The notes under the pieces were generated by a model that saw only the letters and a list, made by a program, of their open reading frames with translations, was not told the origin of the DNA and made no database searches. A program made the position numbers and the translations under genes. DNA of 64,000 nt from Panicum virgatum. Its lineage: Eukaryota; Streptophyta; Magnoliopsida; Poales; Poaceae. Positions 32,327 through 43,661 of the stretch are shown piece after piece (position 1 is the stretch's first letter; the number at the start of each line of letters is the position of its first letter). The stretch spans positions 34,438,087 to 34,502,086 of the forward strand of contig NC_053149.1 of NCBI RefSeq assembly GCF_016808335.1, written 5' to 3'.

Positions 32327-34026
32327 ATGGACGGGAGCCACTCCAACAAACCCGAAAATTTTGTGGATGGTCCAGAAAAAGTTTACAGGCAAAGGAGATG
32401 AGAAGCACGATCGAGGAAGTTGGAACTAGTAGATCCAAAAATCGAAGCCGATGGTTCATCGTCTTCACCTCAAGCAACTCCACCAACAAGTCCAAAGGAG
32501 ACGCCACTTCACCAAGGGATGGCGCTACCGGAGCAGCAGCGTACGATCGGAGAGCTATGCACTACGGACGTTCGGGACTTGCCGATCCAAAATCTCGACA
32601 ACATCGGAGTTCCGTTCGAGATCAAGACTTCAATCATAAGGATGGTGCAAAGCTCGCCCTTCACTAGAAAAGAAGACGCTAATCTACATCTTCAAGCGTT
32701 CCTCCAACTATGCCGCACCTTCGACATGCAAGGGATGACTCAAGATCAAATAAGAGCGAGGCTCTTTCCGTTCTCTCTACTTGGGAGAGCATTGCAATGG
32801 TTTCATTCTTTACCACCATGCACGGTGCAAAATTGGGAGTCCTTGATGAAAGAGTTCATGACGGAGTTCTACTCGCCGGGCAAGACCCAAATTTTGCGCA
32901 ACAAGATTGCAACATTCGCGCAAGCCCCGACGGAGACTATTGCGGAAGCCTATGAGTGCTTCAACGACTACATCCGCGCCGTACCTCATCACAAGTTCTC
33001 AAGGGAAGATGTGGTCCAAAAGTTCTATCAAGGCCTCACTACTGCATCAAGGGGGATCATTGACGCATCGGCTGGAGGTTCTATCATTGAGCTCACGCCT
33101 ACTCAAGTTTTCAAGCTATTCAAGAAGGTGGCGGACAATGACGCATGGGCATCCTCGGGGCGCCTACAACCACTCCAAGCCGTGGGTGCCGTGAAGAGTG
33201 TATTGCAAGTGGAACGTGAAGAAGTGCTAGAAGGGAAGATCGACTCGCTCATGAGGAGGTTGGAGAAGATGGAAGTGGAAAAGAGAGAAGCCCAAGCTAT
33301 TGATTTGAAGGCGGCCGAAGCAAGGTCTACATGTGAAGAATGTGGAGAGTACGGCCATGTCCAAAAGAATTGCCCCGGGGAAGCCAAGATGCTCGACTAC
33401 ATGAAGAAGGAAGAATGGATCCCGCAACCCAACTTCTGCTACAGGCAAGGTAGACCTCAATTTAATGCAAGCTCTTCCCTTCAAAACTCGATGCCTCTTC
33501 GTATACAATTGAAGGAGTTCATGGAGGAACAAGGCAAGATCAACAATGACACCGTCACCAAGTTCAAGGCTATGGACAAGATCTTGGAGAACATTGATGG
33601 CAAGGTGACGGAAGTCGGGAGCTATAACCTTCAAGTACTCAACATGATGAAGATGCTAGAGACGCAAGTAGCCTAGCTCGCCGGACGCCTACCTAGCGAC
33701 GAAGGAAAATTGCCCGGGCAACCTCAAGGTTCGGAGATGGCTAAGGCAATTCAAACTCGCTCGGGAACGGAGACCGAAGAACCCGAACATGCGGTGGGAG
33801 CAAGGAAGCTTAAGCCAAGAGTTGAAGTGGAGACCATTATCAAGGATAAGGCGCCTACTCCTACGCCAGAGATAGTCACCGAAGAGCCAGAGTTTGAGGT
33901 AGATGATATAGACACTAAGATTCTACCGCCAAGGCCATGATACCGCAAAGGTAAATATAAAGATGAGCAATTCAACAAATTTGTTGACATGGTACGCAGG
34001 TTGAGTATCAACATGCCGCTCTTGGA
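32327..34026 (+). pseudogene. Element C gag (three point stops in one frame)
   Basis: Same protein as the gag of B, from ATG 32327. It keeps a single reading frame but has TGA at 32399-32401 (CGA in B), TAG at 33674-33676 (CAG in B) and TGA at 33938-33940 (CGA in B). The long open part 32402-33673 holds the capsid-like blocks and an intact zinc knuckle CEECGEYGHVQKNC (C-x2-C-x4-H-x4-C) at about 33334-33375. All three stops are C-to-T transitions relative to B. A 65-bp net deletion against B at about 34027 destroys the link to the protease. Confidence 0.9.
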
Positions 34027-34027
34027 C

Positions 34028-34777
34028 TCCAAGCACCGTCAAGCTAACCGAGGAATGTAGCACGGCAATCGTTAATGAAGCTCCTGAGAAGAAGAGGGAC
34101 CCTGGATGCCCTACCATCCCGTGTTCCATTGGATCTCTTATGTTCGAAAGAGCACTTTGTGATCTTGGTGCAAGTGTGAGCGTCATGCCAAAGAACGTGT
34201 TCGAGAAGCTATGCTTACCGCAGCCGGAGCCCACCGCCATGTGTCTAGAGTTAGCAGACAATTCCGTTCGCTATCCTTTGGGAATCACCGAAGATGTGCC
34301 CGTGAAGATTGGAAAACACTTAGTCCCCGTTGACTTTGTGATTCTCGATATGGGAGTAGGGAGCAAGGCACCTCTCATACTTGGGAGGCCTTTCCTCATG
34401 ACCGCAAGGCGAACATCGACGTTGGCAAGGGGGAGATCAAGTTCGACATCAATGGCATCACAAGCGAGTTCATGTTTCGTCCACGCCTCCAGGTATGTAA
34501 CATGATCAATGTCAAATATGTTCCGCCTCACCGCCGTGTCATAGAGGAGAAGCCGAAGAAAGAAGAGGAGCCGAACAAGAAGGAAGCGAAGAAGGAGATA
34601 GAAGTCGTCACGTCCATCATGGCAAAGAAGGTCGCTGCACTCGTCAAGATAAAAGCTAGAAGCCCGCCTGTGAAGACCAAAAAGACGACTAACCTGGAGG
34701 ACAAACCCACACCAAGGATTGTGCGGAAGTGGGTACCCAAGACTGCAGCGCCATCACCGAGCGTTGGTCCGAAGTGA
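34028..34777 (+). pseudogene. Element C protease segment
   Basis: Retropepsin-like part with LCDLGASVSVMP and ILGRPFLMTAR (open 34140-34505), then a one-base loss near 34410 (GCAAGGCGAAC against GCAAGGGCAAAC in B). The Lys-rich tail continues in the original frame at 34472-34777 and has the same end as in B. Defective. Confidence 0.85.
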
Positions 34778-35184
34778 AGAAGAAGAAAGTCTAGCTATAG
34801 ACTATAAATGAAGCGCTTTGCGGGAGGCAACCCGTTCGTCGAGTCAAGAATAAGCTGCCGGGAGGACAACCCGCGAGAGATTTGGGTAAGTGAGTCGAGA
34901 ATTTTGCTACGCAAGGACATGATAAATTTTTGAACAATTGGTCGTTTGGTCGAACAATTCGATTTGGATTTTATTCGCTCAGTCATTTCGATGTTGTTTA
35001 TTATTTTAAACCAATGACATGAGCCATCCTATGATTTATTTGCCTCTTCTTGAGAAAGCCACATCCAAAATTCCATACCTATTTTTGGCGACCGTCCTCT
35101 CCATGACGGTCGGACCAAGTTGAGATAAAAAGACACGAGTAAAGCCGCGCTGTGTTTATATTATTTAAATTATTGATGCGTAGG
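34778..35184 (+). other. Non-coding interval of element C before insertion E
   Basis: Aligns with 21670-22120 of B. It contains hairpin-like GCGGGAGGCAACCCG and CCGGGAGGACAACCCG units. No RT or integrase. Confidence 0.7.
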
Positions 35185-35921
35185 TAATGGGGACGTGGGT
35201 TCCCGATCTTCCGTCAGGTTCTGGATAACTCTCGTTGTAGGCGGAGCGAGACACACCGATCCGGCTTCAGATCCTAAGACCCGAATCCAGCAATCTTAGC
35301 ACCACAACTCCTCTGGTTATCAACCGTGTCACAACCCGGTTGACCTCGCCAAGAAGGCTAATCCCTGCAAGCGCAACGAAGAACACAAGCAAGAACTCGA
35401 AAGAACGCAGCTCAATTGAAGTGACTCTGCAGATGAAAGATTAATCTCAAGTTGGGGTCTCACAAACCGACACGGCGGCGAAACTGTTCTCGACAGAATA
35501 ATGTAAGCAAAACCCAAGTAACCTAATGGCGGCTGCTGTGTATATAGAAGAGAGAGGCTAGGGGGGCGGCCAAGGGGGTGGCCGGGCAACCCTAGGGAGT
35601 ACAAGGCCTTCGGGCCCAAAAACTGGCGTCGCTGCATCCAGGCAGATTCTGGTCGTCATGTTGTTTCGACGATTCCCGTCGACTCCGAGCGTATTTTGAT
35701 ATGGGATCAGTTGGGTTGGAAAGCTTATCTCCTTAGCTTTCCAACGATATATAGAACGCCCAAAACGGAGCCCGTATGTGGCCTGGGCGTCCGTTTTCGT
35801 GAGGCCTGCTCCTGCAGTCCGAACCGGACTCGCGAATAAATCAGACTTCAATGTGGATTGGGCTTTGAACTCTATCTTCATTTGGGCCTTGGTCATATGC
35901 ATATTGGTCATGCCCTCATCA
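35185..35921 (-). repeat. 3' LTR of element E
   Basis: 737 bp. On the minus strand it starts TGATGAGGGC and ends CCCCATTA, so the usual terminal CA is not at the edge defined by the TSD. A minus-strand TATA-like CTATATACAC is near 35535-35545. The E ORF enters this LTR and ends at 35558. Confidence 0.9.
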
Positions 35922-37258
35922 TTCTCCCCTTCTTGGTTTTGAGTCGTCCTCGACTCAAAGTCGCTGATGCTTGCGGAAGTAGTTGTTCCCATTCTTGACA
36001 TGATCCTGCGTTGCTCCCCTTCTTGAAATTGAACCTGTTGCGACAAAACAAACAAAGAAGAACAAGAGGAACTCTGCGTGATAGGGTTAATCTTAAAATA
36101 GCCCACTTTTTCATCAAATTGTTGCACAACAAAAGGAGATTTCAGATTTGAACATATATAAACACGATGCACCATGTACTCTCCTTTACAATTATAATTG
36201 CCAATAAAGTGATATGTACATCGAGATAACCATGGCAATCCAACACATTTAAATTTCTCCTCCAAACTACTAAGTGCACACAAAGTATCAAACTCTATAT
36301 AACCCAAAGTATTTAAAGAAGACAACAATGTCCTTTCATCCTTTTCTGTAGCAATTGGAATCAAATGTTTATTTTTAGCATAAGTCTTTGGTTCCAAAAT
36401 AAAAGGATCAATTTTCTTCACAAGTTGTGGCACAGGGATAAACATAGAACTATCACACAACTCTTCTTTATCACCAAATTTAGTAGAATATTTATCATGT
36501 GACAAAGTCAATTCAGATTTGGTGTCCACTAAATGTTGCTCTATTATAGCATGAGTGGTGGACAAATTCAGCACATCAAGAGAGTTCTTACCTGAGACAA
36601 TTACCTGTTCCTTCTCTATCACCTTGTCTTCTGTTTTAGATACATGCTGCAAAATATTAGGTCCAACAGAAGACAAAGCGATATCTTTAATTTGTACAAA
36701 ATCAGATTTAGAGGAAGGCACTGTAACATCTGAAATAATCCATTCTTTTCTAAAAGGCTCATTCTTTCTTCTATCTGCTCTTTGAAGATCGGCTTCTAAA
36801 ATTTCAGTTGCGGTCATAGATTTAAGTGTAATTTTTCTTCCATTGTAGTTGAAAGAATATCTATTAGCAACCTTTTTATGTACCACATCATTTATATTAA
36901 TCCATGGCGTTCCTAGCAATAATTGACATGCTTGCATGGGTACTATATCAAAATCAGCACTACTCTTGTAAAAACCAATGCTAAATTCAATATGTGCAAT
37001 TTCAGTTACCTTAATCTTATCGTAAGAATTTACCCATTGCATGTAGTATGGATGTGGATGTGGCTTTGTGGTCAGACCAACCTTCTCGACCAGCTCTAAG
37101 CTTGCAAGGTTGTTGCAAGTCTCACCATCAATGATGACTCGGCAACGTCGTTCCATCACGGCAAAGAAAGTCTGGAACAAATTGTTGAATTGATTTTGCT
37201 CCACTTTCTCCATTTGAGAACTCAACACTCGTTGAGCAATCTCAGTGTTTCCTGACAT
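35558..37258 (-). CDS. Element E ORF with retropepsin-like domain
   Basis: About 566 residues from the ATG at 37258 (Met-Ser-Gly-Asn); an in-frame ATG nine codons upstream (37285) gives 575. The N-terminal half is a retropepsin-like fold: VIIDGETCNNLASLELVEKVG (residues 46-66), where most gypsy proteases have D-G-G-S-C-N-N, then TEIAHIEFSIGFY and LLLGTPWININD. The motif keeps the Asp but has Glu at the fourth position, so activity is doubtful. The remaining 350 residues have no recognised domain. The last ~120 codons lie within the 3' LTR. The frame has no internal stop, fitting a recent insertion. There is no gag capsid domain or zinc knuckle upstream. Confidence 0.7.
   Translation of the reverse strand: MSGNTEIAQRVLSSQMEKVEQNQFNNLFQTFFAVMERRCRVIIDGETCNNLASLELVEKVGLTTKPHPHPYYMQWVNSYDKIKVTEIAHIEFSIGFYKSSADFDIVPMQACQLLLGTPWININDVVHKKVANRYSFNYNGRKITLKSMTATEILEADLQRADRRKNEPFRKEWIISDVTVPSSKSDFVQIKDIALSSVGPNILQHVSKTEDKVIEKEQVIVSGKNSLDVLNLSTTHAIIEQHLVDTKSELTLSHDKYSTKFGDKEELCDSSMFIPVPQLVKKIDPFILEPKTYAKNKHLIPIATEKDERTLLSSLNTLGYIEFDTLCALSSLEEKFKCVGLPWLSRCTYHFIGNYNCKGEYMVHRVYICSNLKSPFVVQQFDEKVGYFKINPITQSSSCSSLFVLSQQVQFQEGEQRRIMSRMGTTTSASISDFESRTTQNQEGENDEGMTNMHMTKAQMKIEFKAQSTLKSDLFASPVRTAGAGLTKTDAQATYGLRFGRSIYRWKAKEISFPTQLIPYQNTLGVDGNRRNNMTTRICLDAATPVFGPEGLVLPRVARPPPWPPP
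35922..35936 (-). other. Polypurine tract of element E
   Basis: On the minus strand CCAAGAAGGGGAGAA directly precedes the 3' LTR start TGATGAGG. It lies at the inner edge of the LTR and fixes the element's orientation. Confidence 0.75.
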
Positions 37259-37285
37259 TGTTAGTAAGTAGACAAGAGAAAACAC

Positions 37286-38449
37286 AAAAGGTTATCCCTA
37301 TCAACTACTATATGTGGATGTGGATGGTGGAAACACAATCTCGCACGTCTTACCAAGATCTTACAAGTGTTCTTACCAATGCAAAGCAGAGGATGGTACA
37401 ACCGGTGGCTGGTTCGTGATACCTGTGAGGAAGTGGTACCAAGATTGCAAGATCCTCTGGGTGTACTGATCTGAAGTAATATGTGGAGCTTTGGGGGGCT
37501 TTATTTAGTAGCAAGGATTAGCACAATTGAAAATCAGATAGCAAAAATTGAATAAATATCCAAAGTACTTATCAATGTTGCTGGCCTAAACGTGTTCCTA
37601 GAACTAGTTCAAGCAAGCAAGCGACATATACCAAGCACAAAGGACACAAAAAGGATGCAAGCACTTCTGATTTTTTTTTTGTGCGGCTCTTTTTTATGCA
37701 CTTGCCTTTTTCTTTCTTTCTTTTTCTATTCAAAAGTGCCACAAGAGCAAGAGACAACTCCACACTATCACAAAATTGTTGTCTGTAAATTACAGATTTG
37801 CTACACAAACTTATATAGGCTGTTTGACAAATTTAGAGACCTCAAACACGAAAACCTACAACACGAAAGTTGTAGATCCTCCTTTTCTCTTTCTTTGCAA
37901 TATATGGAAAGTCTCTTTTGGATAAAGGAAGTAGAAGATATTGACCCCGAAATACAGACTACTCAGAAATTTCTGGGTCACCAACAGATTGACTTCCAAT
38001 ACAGATTAGGCGCAGATAACTACGTTTTCTGGAATTCTCACAATTGATAAAGTTGTAGATAATTTCACAAGCTTTCCAGAAAGTACTAGAACACAAAAAT
38101 CCAAGTTCGTATGTGAGAGATATCAACAAAATACCGAACTGGACAGAAACAAGTCCGAACCGGACGTGATGACGGGATGGAAAAGGACACGGTGACACGA
38201 TGCAAAACTCAAACCAATCTAAGAACTCGATCTAAACCAGCAACAAGACCACGACTATGGACACAAACTCAATGATGCGGACTCCGATATCAAAATATGC
38301 AATGGCTTAAAAGGGCTAATGGGATGGGAAAACAGCACGAACACAAAATTTTCTAGGGCTTTTTGGTGGACTGTGGGACAATGGCGAAATTGATGAAACT
38401 AAAGATAGATGTGAAACCTGACAGTAAACCTGAGTCTCTGAATACCAAA
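37286..38449 (-). other. Leader of element E
   Basis: 1.16 kb between the primer site and the ORF. A primer-site-like TTTGGTATTCAGAGAC lies at 38432-38447 (minus strand), beside the 5' LTR. I see no gag; the region is A/T-rich and without a supported gene. Confidence 0.65.
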
Positions 38450-39186
38450 TAATGGGGACGTGGGTTCCCGATCTTCCGTCAGGTTCTGGATAACTCTCGT
38501 TGTAGGCGGAGCGAGACACACCGATCCGGCTTCAGATCCTAAGACCCGAATCCAGCAATCTTAGCACCACAACTCCTCTGGTTATCAACCGTGTCACAAC
38601 CCGGTTGACCCCGCCAAGAAGGCTAATCCCTGCAAGCGCAATGAAGAACACAAGCAAGAACTCGAAAGAACGCAGCTCAATTGAAGTGACTCTGCAGATG
38701 AAAGATTAATCTCAAGTTGGGGTCTCACAAACCGACACGGCGGCGAAACTGTTCTCGACAGAATAATCTAAGCAAAACCCAAGTAACCTAATGGCGGCTG
38801 CTGTGTATATAGAAGAGAGAGGCTAGGGGGGCGGCCAAGGGGGTGGCCGGGCAACCCTAGGGAGTACAAGGCCTTCGGGCCCAAAAACTGGCGTCGCTGC
38901 ATCCAGGCAGATTCTGGTCGTCATGTTGTTTCGACGATTCCCGTCGACTCCGAGCGTATTTTGATATGGGATCAGTTGGGTTGGAAAGCTTATCTCCTTA
39001 GCTTTCCAACGATATATAGAACGCCCAAAACGGAGCCCGTAGGTGGCCTGGGCGTCCGTTTTCGTGAGGCCTGCTCCTGCAGTCCGAACCGGACTCGCGA
39101 ATAAATCAGACTTCAATGTGGATTGGGCTTTGAACTCTATCTTCATTTGGGCCTTGGTCATATGCATATTGGTCATGCCCTCATCA
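38450..39186 (-). repeat. 5' LTR of element E
   Basis: 737 bp, the same as 35185-35921 apart from four substitutions found by eye. The open stretch inside it (38823-39186) is the duplicated C-terminus of the E ORF, not a gene. Confidence 0.9.
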
Positions 39187-39191
39187 GTAGG

Positions 39192-40171
39192 TTCGCTCAA
39201 ACATAGAGAGAATTTTCAGTTTCATTACCATAGGACTAGAATTTTCCTTACTTTAATTATTCTCTTTTTCAAAAAATTCTGTCTCATTTTGGCAAAAATT
39301 AGAACCTAAACCCAAGACCCACGGTTAAATTCGAGATTGTTCGCTATCAATTCATGAAAGTGAACGGTTCCGGTGCAACCAAAATTAATATAGTTGGAAA
39401 ATATTTTTCGACTTACAAATGTAAAGATGTTTTAATTCCCCTCTGATTTTTCATTTAAGCTCGTTGCATGCTTCAAGTTAATTCTGAAATTTCGAAGTGG
39501 AGGATTCAACATCTAAGCATGATTTGGAGAGGGTTTATGTGCTTGATTAACATCTATTGATGAAAGTGAGTTCACAGGAAGGAATTGTGCTCTCCACCTA
39601 CCACCACATGCAAATAATCCAAAGAAGGGAGCAGCCATGCATGGGAAGGACATGAGATTTTCAGCAAAGATAGCACCATGTGATGAATGATGAAGCATGG
39701 GACAAGGTGAATGACACAAAGTGAAGAAATAATGTTGCAAGTGGACATCAAAGACAAAGAAGGAGTGGTGCATGGGTTTTGGACGGTGCAAAGCACAAAA
39801 GATGTACTGGACAGAGGCAAGGAATTGCACCAGGAAGCCACCAGAGAAAGATGAAGTGGAGGAGGGCCAGGAACACCCTAGGCCGGCTCGCCTCATGGCC
39901 CTAGGCCGGCCGGCCTGGCCTCTTTTTAAGCCCCCTGGTGACCCCCTTTCACAGGTACGTTCCTCACTCAATTCCTTGTTCGTGTTCTTCAAGTTCATCA
40001 CCCAGAAACTCAAGCTAGAGCTCTAAAAAATTCGTCCACCAAAATCAACTCCAAAAATCTACGAAAATTCGCCACAAATCCTAGTTTGCTCCACTCTTCG
40101 ATATATTGTTCTCCCACCGGCAAAAAACCCCCGGTGTGTTTGTTTTTGAGTGTGTGCAGTAAGGAGTCACC
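39192..40171 (+). other. Non-coding interval of element C before the envelope-position ORF
   Basis: Aligns with 22120-23076 of B. GGCCGGCCGGCC lies near 39904-39917. A possible intron donor CAG|GTACGT (about 39955) and acceptor GTGTGCAG (about 40159) are conserved with B. Confidence 0.7.
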
Positions 40172-41822
40172 ATGAGTGGATTAATGAAGTTCGTCACCGG
40201 GAGTAGAAGGACGCGTTCATCAACATCCGACGCATCGGCAAGTTCTTCGCGGAGGCACTCGGTCTCCGAGTCTCCGCGGAGCATGGAGGAAGACAACCCT
40301 GCACCAAGGAGCGACATGTTACTCCTTGGTCGGATGAGAGACCCAAGAAGCTCCTCCATGAGATTCACCGAAGGGATGCCACCTCCTCCACGGCATTCGA
40401 CACGGTCATCCGCACCACCGCCATACAAGCCCAAGAATTCAGAATACGGGTTTATTATCTTGTCAAAGGAAGAAGAAAAAAAGCTCAAGTTCATGAAGGG
40501 AAGGCTGTGAGCAAACTATACTTTTGATGATGAAGCATTGGAGAAGTTGGGATTCCATCATGACATCTACAAGCTCTTGGAGAACATCGGTTGGAAGCTA
40601 TTTTCCGATGGTGTTACGGTAGACATGCAAGAAGAAGTGGCTTTGGATATGTTCATGACATTAAAGAAAATAACGGAAGTGGTGGGTGATGAAGAAGTGC
40701 CATGTCTGAAATTTCGGCTCAAGAATGAAGAAAAAGTCATCACTTATGGAGAAATAGGGAGTTTGCTCGGGTTCAAAAGCAATGCAAATGAAATGGTGGA
40801 AGTCGAAGATGGAGAGCTCGTTGAGTTTTGGATGAAGATAACAAAAGAAGTCAATCGCCAAAGGAAGAATATAAGTAATGTGATCCTCCAAATATTCCAC
40901 TCTTGGGTGAGCAAAAGAATTCTCGGGAGGATGAGAGAATCAAAGGTCACTGACCAAGAATTAAATTGGATGTATGCAGCATTGGTGAAGAAGCAAGTGA
41001 TTGATCCCTCCTACATCATGGTTGAAAGATGGATTTGTGAAGCATCATCCGGCATGGGAGAAGTTGGTTCGGGGTGTTATCTCACACTAATAGCCCGAGC
41101 CATGAATCCGGGGTTAGGGGTGATCCAAAAATATTATGTCCCGGGAAGAGATATAGGGATTGAACATTTGAGGCAAGGCCATTATATCAGAGGGGATGAA
41201 AAGAAAGGATTCATTATTTCTGAGATGGATATCTCCCTCCCCGATCAAAGGCTAAAATTATTCACATGAGGAAGGACTGATTGGCGAGTCGAAAATATTG
41301 GAACAAAGGTGAAGAAAACAAAAAGAGGAAGGTTGATTGAAGGAACATCGGCATCGGCACAACAAGAAAATTTGGAAGTAAAGCTTCCACCACCAAGTTC
41401 CGCTTATTGGAGGAATGAATTTCAAGGTGCATCAAGTGGACATGGACACCCGCAAGGATGGACGAGTCAATGGGAAGAAAACCAAGATCAAACATGGGGG
41501 TATGGTGTGGCGGCGCCCCCACCATTTAGCAACTATGGCTACCCACCCCCATCATACCAAGGAGAGATGCCCGACCCGAGCACAATTTTTTGACCTCCCT
41601 CAACCGGAACAAGGGATGAGAATCATGGGTGCCTATGCAAGAAGATACATGGAAGACATAGATGCCATCCGGAGGCACACAAGCCAACTAGAAGATGGAA
41701 CCACGGGAATCGCATATCAAATGGGACTTCTAGGCCTAGCGCCACCAGAACAATTTGGTGGAGGAGCATTTCAACAATATTATGACCAAGGATACAACGC
41801 AAGAGGCAATCAAGGAGAGTGA
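40172..41822 (+). pseudogene. Element C envelope-position ORF, broken
   Basis: Ortholog of the intact 23077-24735 ORF. Start ATG 40172 in the same CACC context. Stops: TGA at 40508-40510 (CGA in B) and TGA at 41267-41269 (AGA in B). A short deletion at about 41578 (codons for SFG missing with a frame change) shifts the C-terminal part, which continues in another frame to 41822. Between the lesions the protein is clearly the same, including SGMGEVGSGCYL and the Gly/Gln-rich tail. Confidence 0.9.
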
Positions 41823-43661
41823 TCGACGACAAGACTATGAATAAAATGCTCGCACGTGTGGTTTGGATTTTTCTATTTCTTTTCATTTATTTTCAGCATG
41901 TGTGCAAGCTTGTGTGTGCATAGCAATTTTCTGTTTTATTTATTTTTCAGCATGTGTGCAATTTGCTTTCTTTTGCTTTCATCACCATGATAAATAAATG
42001 CATCACCCATGCTTTAATCTTATGGTTAGTAATGATGATAGAAAGTTTGTGCCATGATAAAATATGATGATCATTGCCGCCTTGTCTAATTTCTTGTGCT
42101 TGGTTTATGCATGTTTAAACTAATGCTCTCTCTAACATGATCTGAAAAATCAATTAAATGCCGGCTAATTCTTTTGTGGAGGTTTTGATAAATTAAGACC
42201 CATATGTTTTTATTCTTGCTCTTTTACTTAAGCTTGTCAAGGAAAATTTAATTCGGATTTAATTTTGAGCTAACCTTGTCAATGATACCTTTTGCAATTG
42301 CTCTACCCTTATAAAAGGCTAAATGTTATATCATGACAAACCATAGGGCAAGATTTATTTTCAGGTGAATTAATTCAAGATTTATCTTCTTTGGTACGAG
42401 ACTAAGAAGCTGACCATTCCGTATTTTTGTGTACCTCTCTTTTGCTAGCCATTCTATCCATGCATAGTGAGTTTCTATACCGGGAACATCGCAAACCTTG
42501 TTGGATATCCACCCTTAACCAAAAACATCTTTTTGTGAAACACCTCCTTGACCACAACCTATATATTGAGTATATATTATTATTTCGACGGCAAAACAGT
42601 GGAATCAAGAGCAAAATTCAGTAAAACATAAGCTTGGGAAGCATCAAAGAGTTCGCAGCAGAAAAATCCGAAGAAGTGGAGGCCTACAAGTAGTAGGCCG
42701 GCCGACCCAACACCCCTAGGCTGGCCGGCCTGGACCTTTTCCTCATCTGTTGGCTTCAATCTTTTACGAGAAGATGCCCCCTTGAATTCCAAAGTTGAGT
42801 CCAGAGAATTGATACGAGTTTTGTGCACTCACTCCATCAGGATATCATCACTTCATTGCTTGAAGACAAGCAAACGTTCAAGCATGGGGAGGAGGAGTAA
42901 GTGTATTGTGTTGCCAACGGTTCTGAGGAGCAAAAAGAAAGAAAATAAAGAAAAAATGATGATGAAAAGCTCCTTGGTTCCTTTAGCTTCATTAAACTCC
43001 AAGTACTTTGAAGATTATTCTATACTCAATTATTCCAACCATGTGCAATCCGATAACAAGGACTTCAGTTGTGCCTTGGGATCAACTGTTGCCATTTGCA
43101 CATGTCCACCATCTAAAGTGTGTGTTCCATTCTCTCCCTCTCTACAAAGAAATTATTTTCCAATGGTCTTTTTGATGAGTCTCGGTAAATCCATAAGAAG
43201 TATTTCTTGTTTTTATAATATCTTGATTATAATATCTTTTGTTAGGACTAACCTTTCCAGAGCTCCAGATAAAGCCTCACACATACATATGAGAGAAAGA
43301 AAGGAGAGAGTTCTAGCAAGTTTGAGAGACAAGATGAGCTGAGAGTTTCCATGAGCAAATTGCAATGAGGTTTGAATTATTGATCTTGGTTTAGTATTAT
43401 TTATGGAACTTACTTTCTTACTCCTGAGACTTGTTTAATTTTGAGAGCATGTGCTTAATAATTGTGGGGAAGCATTTAACTTGTATCTACCTTCCACATT
43501 GAAAAAGCTGGGTACAACTTGAACTAATAAATACAAAATATTTTTTGGGAGCATTGTGTTTTCTCGTGTATGATCAAGTGCAGGGATTGGACACTGAAAG
43601 GCAGTGCTGATTTTTATCAAAGACTTACTCGAGGACGAGCAAGGTTTAAGCATGGGGGGAA
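41823..43661 (+). other. 3' non-coding region of element C
   Basis: Colinear with 24736-26595 of B, including the GGCCGGCC palindromes (42700-42735), a polypurine-like block near 42880 and a shared ORF (its last 127 codons, 42962-43342, correspond to 25893-26276). The true polypurine tract GCATGGGGGGAA ends at 43661. Confidence 0.75.

Larger units (their letters stand above)
35185..39186 (-). mobile_element. Element E: small non-autonomous LTR element with a protease-like ORF (4,002 bp)
   Basis: Two LTRs of exactly 737 bp (35185-35921 and 38450-39186) flanked by GTAGG on both sides (35180-35184 and 39187-39191). The element is on the minus strand: a purine tract (AAGAAGGGGAGAA) adjoins the inner edge of the 35921 side and a Met-type primer site adjoins the inner edge of the 38450 side. 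Its only substantial ORF is 35558-37285. It has no RT or integrase. I found four differences between the LTRs, so it is young. It is inserted in C in the interval after the protease. Confidence 0.92.

Noticed and set aside
38823..39200. ORF of 125 codons resembling part of the E protein
   Set aside because: It is the 5' LTR copy of the C-terminal part of the E ORF, produced by LTR duplication, not a separate gene.
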